64,000 nt of DNA from DATHVI01 sp035461385 (lineage in GTDB: Bacteria; Actinomycetota; Thermoleophilia; Solirubrobacterales; 70-9), in assembly GCA_035461385.1 (NCBI GenBank), contig DATHVI010000051.1:5433-69432 (forward strand), in the 5' to 3' direction. Shown piece after piece: positions 58,101 through 64,000 of the stretch (position 1 is the first letter of the stretch; each line of letters starts with the position of its first letter). The translations under genes were made by a program, and so were the position numbers. The notes beneath the pieces were generated by a model that was given only the letters and a program-made list of their open reading frames with translations, had not been told where the DNA came from and did no database searches.

Positions 58101-58616
58101 TACGCATCGACCGGGATCGCCCTCGGGGAGCATCCGCTGGAGCTACTTCGGGCCGAGCTCGGGCCGGATGTCCTGCGAGCAGGCGACCTCGACTCGGTTC
58201 GCCACGGGAATCGGATCGAGGTCGCCGGGCTGGTCGTCGCCCGCCAGCGTCCGGCGACCGCGCGCGGCGTCGTCTTCATGCTGCTCGAGGACGAATCGGG
58301 AACCGTCAACGTGATCGTTCCGCCTCCCGTCTACGAGCGCTGCCGCCTGGCGGTGCGGACCGCGGCCTACGCTCGAGTCGAGGGCAAGCTCGAGCGGCGC
58401 GAAGGCGTCACCAACCTGCTCGCAGCGACGGTCGCGGCGCTCGCCGTGCCGAGCACGTCGGGCGCCGAGGTGCAGACGATCGAGCCCCCGGCCGAGCGCG
58501 AGACCGGACGCGAGCCGGTTCGGCCCCCGGCGGAGCGGCTTGCAACTGCCGCAGGGAGGGCGGGGGCGCTCGCCGCCGTCGCACCACGCCCGCACAGCTT
58601 CGGGCGCCGCCAGTAG
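55170..58616 (+). CDS. dnaE2: Error-prone DNA polymerase III alpha, DnaE2 (ImuC)
   Basis: DnaE2 is the SOS-induced mutagenic replicative-type polymerase. The 1148-residue protein has the N-terminal PHP domain (ELHAHSSYSFLDGAS, TDHDNLCG). The catalytic aspartates are Asp429 and Asp431 in MPDIDLDF, with the third acidic block near YKR-type VQVALVRPGPIQGG and GAIVFQDQVIQVAMALAGFSAGEAEGLRRAMS. The C-terminal OB-fold (GLVVARQRPATARGVVFMLLEDESGTVNVIV) is present. It has a 23-residue in-frame insertion at about residues 69-91, encoded by a copy of the stem-loop repeat. It follows the small protein by 2 bases. Confidence 0.95.
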   Translation: MYVELHAHSSYSFLDGASLPEELAATAAERGYGAFALTDHDNLCGAMELAQACAPLGVRPIHGAEVTLSPPSPPLRVRGRRGSWRGGLSEPPFHLTLLVESAAGWRNLCRLLTAAHAGTRPTPGREPLPPSVSLDQVERHAEGLVCLSGCARDGALAAAFARARGRPGAAEANAVATLGERLVAAFGRERFRVELQRPLWRRDRARNRWLAGLAERLGVRCVATGNVHAHDRSRAELQDALVAIRLRGTLEETEPQRRGNASSVLATPAEIAARFSDHPDAVAETARLAERLRFDLRRELGYRYPGSEDPDADRTLAEICRARLEHRYAGTPERPEAERRLEEELRVIRSLGLSGFFLLHFDLLELAREVAIEVRGRESARSLLPPGRGRGSSVSSVVCYLTGLSHVDPVRAGLFLGRFLNDEITEMPDIDLDFPRDIRERLIPRVHERYGPERSALVAAFSTYRSRGAVRDLGKALGLPPAEVERAAAMVDAYAHPREVERDLAEALGAGRAGSVRWRVLARLAREAWGLPRHISQHPGGMVLSTTPLIDLCPIQPAAMEGRQLVQWDKDSCSDAGFLKIDLLGLGMLSAVERCVEEVARARGERIDLSRIPLDDPEVFAAIRAAETTGAFQIESRAQMQMLPRSRPESIEDLTVQVALVRPGPIQGGAVHPYLERRRRLRDDPGYEVPYEHPDLEPILSDTLGAIVFQDQVIQVAMALAGFSAGEAEGLRRAMSRRRSEAALLAYEKRFVAGAVARGIDRGLAERVFEQVRGFSGFGFPKSHAAAFALLGYQSMWLRVHYTPELLSALLNEQPMGFYPPDSLVHEAQRRGVEVRGADVNRSGVECTVEGAAGREPVVRIGLGYVKGIAEEEARALVGERERHGHYADLAGLASRSGMGGDGLERLAWSGACASLGVPAGESGKAGGRRRDLWRLGVASGARRIRRQAPTQLALPLPLPSPPRLPELEPWERIVADYASTGIALGEHPLELLRAELGPDVLRAGDLDSVRHGNRIEVAGLVVARQRPATARGVVFMLLEDESGTVNVIVPPPVYERCRLAVRTAAYARVEGKLERREGVTNLLAATVAALAVPSTSGAEVQTIEPPAERETGREPVRPPAERLATAAGRAGALAAVAPRPHSFGRRQ
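55376..55413 (-). repeat. Stem-loop repeat, mini-copy inserted in dnaE2
   Basis: On the minus strand this reads like the two ends of the dispersed element with its centre removed. Arms CCCGCCGTC (55376-55384) and GACGGCGGG (55405-55413) are perfectly paired and differ together from the CCGCCGCC and GGCGGCGG ends of the other copies. It encodes part of the extra residues in DnaE2. Confidence 0.7.
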
Positions 58617-58661
58617 CCGATCCGCCGCGCACTCCGGAGCGCGGCTGCAAGATCCGTTTCA

Positions 58662-58673
58662 GAACGTACGTTC
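58662..58673. promoter_or_regulatory. Second LexA-like palindrome
   Basis: GAACGTACGTTC, a perfect 12-base palindrome with the SOS core GAAC-N4-GTTC, though the flanking bases (A and C) do not complete CGAAC/GTTCG. It lies 32 bases before a small plus-strand gene and overlaps where its -35 would be. Confidence 0.6.
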
Positions 58674-58689
58674 CGTCCGCTGCGAAGCG

Positions 58690-58695
58690 TAGGTT
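58690..58695 (+). promoter_or_regulatory. -10 hexamer, probable leaderless promoter (small ORF after dnaE2)
   Basis: TAGGTT, 10 bases before the ATG at 58706 and 16 bases after the LexA-like palindrome. Confidence 0.45.
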
Positions 58696-58705
58696 GCCGA
58701 GCGCG

Positions 58706-58954
58706 ATGAACCGACGACCCCAACGCTTCGCCCAGCGGCTCCTCGGAGCTGTCGACCGGGCGATCGACTTCGCCACCCTGGGCGAGTACGGCCTCGAGAC
58801 CGTTCCCGCGGATGGGCCATGTCGCGAGCGGCCCGGTCGCAACAAGACCGGATGGGAGGCGCTCGCGCGGCCCGCCGCCGGGCGCGGTCGCGAGCCGCGC
58901 CGGGCTCCTGCGGGCTGTGCCCGCAGCGAACGCATCCCCGCCGCCGCCGCCTAG
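58706..58954 (+). CDS. Small possible SOS-controlled protein, 82 aa
   Basis: I do not recognise this protein. Residues 1-30 look like a real helical segment (FAQRLLGAVDRAIDFATLGEYGLE). The rest is rich in Arg, Gly, Ala and Pro and may be less reliable. A -10-like hexamer and a LexA-like palindrome are placed as in the imuB promoter. It lies 89 bases after dnaE2, and the convergent M28 gene ends 16 bases after it. It could be a small SOS-induced protein; a chance ORF cannot be excluded. Confidence 0.5.
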   Translation: MNRRPQRFAQRLLGAVDRAIDFATLGEYGLETVPADGPCRERPGRNKTGWEALARPAAGRGREPRRAPAGCARSERIPAAAA

Positions 58955-58970
58955 ACACGACGCGGTCGGC

Positions 58971-60149
58971 TCAGTCCGCGTCCCCCCGGTCGATCGCTCG
59001 GATCAGCTCCCGGCCAACTTCGGCGGCGCGGCCGAGCACCTCGCTCGAGACGTTCGCGGGGTCGTCGGTCGGCTGGTGGTAGTTCGGGATCGCGTCGTCC
59101 TGGGCGCTCACCGTGAGCGCGCGGCCGCCGGTTGCCATCACCTGCGTCGCGTCGTAGGTCAGCCCCACCAGCCGGTCCGCCGGTTCGAGCCTCAGATCCG
59201 GGCGTGCATCGGCGACGATGCGCGCCGCCCGCAGCAGTCCAGGGTCGGCTGCAAACGTCCGCAGCAGGCCCTCCCGGGGCAGGTAGCGGAGGGTCGCCCG
59301 CGCGCCGACGCCGTCGAAGTTGAGGAACAGCCAGCCCGACGTGTCGTGTGAGCGCAGGAACGCATCCGCCCCGAGCGTGCCGGCCTCCTCGGCGCCGCTG
59401 ACGAGGAGCACTAGCCGCGTCGACTCGAGCGGCGCGGCTGCGACTTCCGCCGCGAGTGCCGCCGTCAGCGCCGCTCCCGACGCGTTGTCATTGGCACCTG
59501 GCACGTCCTCGCCGCGCAGCTCGCGTTCGGCTAGCAACGCGAGGCCCGCAGCCAGCCAGACCCTCGCAGCGGCCACCGCCACCCGCCCGGCGCGGCGCCG
59601 CCGAAGCGCCTGTCCGAGTGCCTGGAGCCCCAAAGCCGCCGCGGTGAGGGCCAGCAGGGGCCGGATCCGCGCCGCGACCGCGGGATGGAAGAGGAGGCCG
59701 CTGCGCGAGCTGTCGATGTGGGAGACGAGGCACAGCGTCCGCCGCGATTCCCCGCGGGGATCCACCGCCGCGACCAGGTTCTGGCTCGACCGCCGCGCGA
59801 GCAGCCGCGTCAGCGGTCGCAGCCGGAGGTCGTCCTCGGCCGCCGCGAGCAGCAGCGCGGCCCCGCCGAGCGCCGCGCTCGTGCGCGCGAGCCCGATCGC
59901 CTCCGCGCCCGCGGCGGCGAGTGCGGTCAGCGGCGCTGCCGCGAAGCTCGTCGCAAAGGTCCGATGCGCCGGGAACGGCTCGAGTCGCGCACGCAGGCCG
60001 GCGTCTGCGAGCTCCCGACGCAGCCACTCGGCCGCTGCCCGTTCGGCGCTCGAGCACGGCTGCCGTGGCCCGATCGATCCTGCGAGGCCCTCCGTCCAAG
60101 CGGCGATCCGGGCAAGGCCCGGGGTTTCGACCGCCGCGTCCGGCTCCAC
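58971..60149 (-). CDS. Membrane-associated M28-family metallopeptidase
   Basis: This 392-residue protein of peptidase family M28 (aminopeptidase Y/PSMA type) has zinc-site blocks CLVSHIDSSRSG, VPGANDNASGAALTA, GAEEAGTLGADAF and a C-terminal PNYHQPTDDPANVS. Two or three hydrophobic segments (about residues 75-120 and 165-215) interrupt the fold, so it is likely membrane-bound. The GTG at 60149 is the first plausible start after the rRNA terminator at 60178-60197. No clear promoter is visible in the 28 bases between. It may be read through from the rRNA operon. Confidence 0.82.
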   Translation of the reverse strand: MEPDAAVETPGLARIAAWTEGLAGSIGPRQPCSSAERAAAEWLRRELADAGLRARLEPFPAHRTFATSFAAAPLTALAAAGAEAIGLARTSAALGGAALLLAAAEDDLRLRPLTRLLARRSSQNLVAAVDPRGESRRTLCLVSHIDSSRSGLLFHPAVAARIRPLLALTAAALGLQALGQALRRRRAGRVAVAAARVWLAAGLALLAERELRGEDVPGANDNASGAALTAALAAEVAAAPLESTRLVLLVSGAEEAGTLGADAFLRSHDTSGWLFLNFDGVGARATLRYLPREGLLRTFAADPGLLRAARIVADARPDLRLEPADRLVGLTYDATQVMATGGRALTVSAQDDAIPNYHQPTDDPANVSSEVLGRAAEVGRELIRAIDRGDAD

Positions 60150-60177
60150 CTCCGGGATCGTAGGCCCGAACGAGGAC

Positions 60178-60197
60178 GAGCCGCCCGGAGGCGGCTC
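60178..60197 (-). terminator. Terminator of the rRNA operon
   Basis: Hairpin with 8-base arms GAGCCGCC and GGCGGCTC around a 4-base loop, 13 bases past the 5S 3' end on the minus strand. No strong T-run. Confidence 0.75.
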
Positions 60198-60209
60198 GTT
60201 GACTGAAGA

Positions 60210-60325
60210 CCGGCGGCGACCTACTCTCCCAGGCGCTTGCGCACCAAGTACCATCGGCGCTGAGGGGCTTAACTGCTCTGTTCGGAATGGGAAGAGGTGT
60301 ATCCCCCTCGCTATGGCCACCGAAA
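60210..60325 (-). rRNA. rrf: 5S ribosomal RNA
   Basis: On the minus strand the sequence has the bacterial 5S hallmarks: CCATTCCGAACAGAGCAG near the centre, preceded by GGATACACCTCTT and followed by TTAAGCCCCTCAGCGCCGATGGTACT, with complementary ends (GGTGGCCATAGCG and the AGAGTAGGTCGCCGCC region). The length of about 116 is normal; ends are placed within a few bases. Confidence 0.93.
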
Positions 60326-60409
60326 ACCGGCGAGACCGCGGCCGCCCGCAGACGGCTCCGCGCCCCGACGGGGCTTGAAAACTGCACCTTGGCCAGGAAA
60401 GGGTAGTGT

Positions 60410-63405
<2,996 letters not shown>

Positions 63406-63644
63406 CGGTGAGCTCCACCCGCGCCCGAAGGCACGGATGGGGCAATACCCTTTTCTGGCTGTTGGTGCAGTTTTCAAGCTCCGTCGAGGCTGCGAAGGCG
63501 GAGGTCTTCCACCCGCGGTCTCTCAAAACTGAGCAGCGTCGCGAAGCGCCTCCCTCGAGCCGCCGCCAAGAGCGGCTCGGGGGCCATCGGAGCGGACTCC
63601 GATGCTTCGCGCAGGTCCGGTCGACATCTAGAGAATGTCTCCCT
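63406..63644 (-). other. 16S-23S internal transcribed spacer without tRNA
   Basis: The spacer of about 240 bases holds no tRNA gene. It contains two strong hairpins, CGAGCCGC with GCGGCTCG (63556-63579) and CATCGGAG with CTCCGATG (63585-63604). A long-range pairing of TCGCGAAGC (about 63538) with GCTTCGCG (about 63604) may form a processing stem. Confidence 0.75.

Positions 63645-64000
<356 letters not shown>

Noticed and set aside
63406..63644. tRNA-Ile or tRNA-Ala in the 16S-23S spacer.
   Set aside because: No T-loop GGTTCGA-type block or cloverleaf was found; the hairpins present are too short and do not fit a tRNA.

Overview
The window is about 72% GC by eye and carries a dense, mostly minus-strand set of housekeeping genes. 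Several features point to a deep-branching, high-GC actinobacterium, most likely class Thermoleophilia (Solirubrobacterales-like): SepF with YggT, an FHA/RsiG-like/MerR operon, a split ImuB-DnaE2 cassette, and many genes with a -10 hexamer 6-11 nt before the start codon. The lineage is inferred; the partial 16S at the right edge would settle it.

Layout. 0-10.4 kb holds stand-alone genes: a CcdA fragment, a Bcp peroxiredoxin, an RlpA-like wall protein with a perfect CRP-type palindrome upstream, a YdjC deacetylase, a two-TM potassium channel, a GH3 hydrolase, NAD synthetase, a membrane-anchored HTH protein and an AGPS-like flavoenzyme. 10.4-13.2 kb holds a signalling operon (RsiG-like c-di-GMP-type anti-sigma, GarA-like FHA, FtsR-like MerR) and pgsA. 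13.2-29.9 kb is the conserved rpsB-tsf-pyrH-frr-uppS-cdsA-dxr-rseP-ispG-proS block. It is interrupted by three insertions: an EamA transporter with a decayed DUF222/HNH gene, an acyl-CoA ligase, and a two-gene operon of a BKACE-GNAT fusion with an asparagine-synthetase-like protein. 30.0-35.6 kb is a ylm-type division/envelope cluster (pgeF-yggS-sepF-proC-yggT-lspA-rlu) plus a CCA-adding-type enzyme. 37.1-43.2 kb is a histidine operon (hisZ-G-D-B-H-A-orf-F) using the split short-HisG/HisZ enzyme. murA follows, with aspartate in place of the active-site cysteine.

44.7-48.4 kb carries assorted genes. 48.4-53.4 kb holds a complete branched-chain amino-acid-type ABC transporter whose binding protein is convergent with livHMGF. 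53.5-58.9 kb is an SOS mutagenesis cassette: a palindromic LexA-type box, a catalytically dead ImuB, a small protein, DnaE2, and then a second LexA-like box before a small unknown gene. The right end is a minus-strand rRNA operon (16S partial, 23S, 5S) with no tRNA in its spacer, followed by an M28 peptidase.

The most unusual feature is a family of GC-rich stem-loop repeats of about 90-150 bp. Four copies lie directly after the stop codons of minus-strand genes (ftsR-like, tsf, sepF, murA), with compensatory changes in their hairpin arms. A fifth, deleted mini-copy is inserted in frame in dnaE2. No complete insertion sequence, CRISPR array, tRNA or plasmid/phage feature was seen. Boundaries are from reading the sequence alone; family names are from recognised motifs, not searches.
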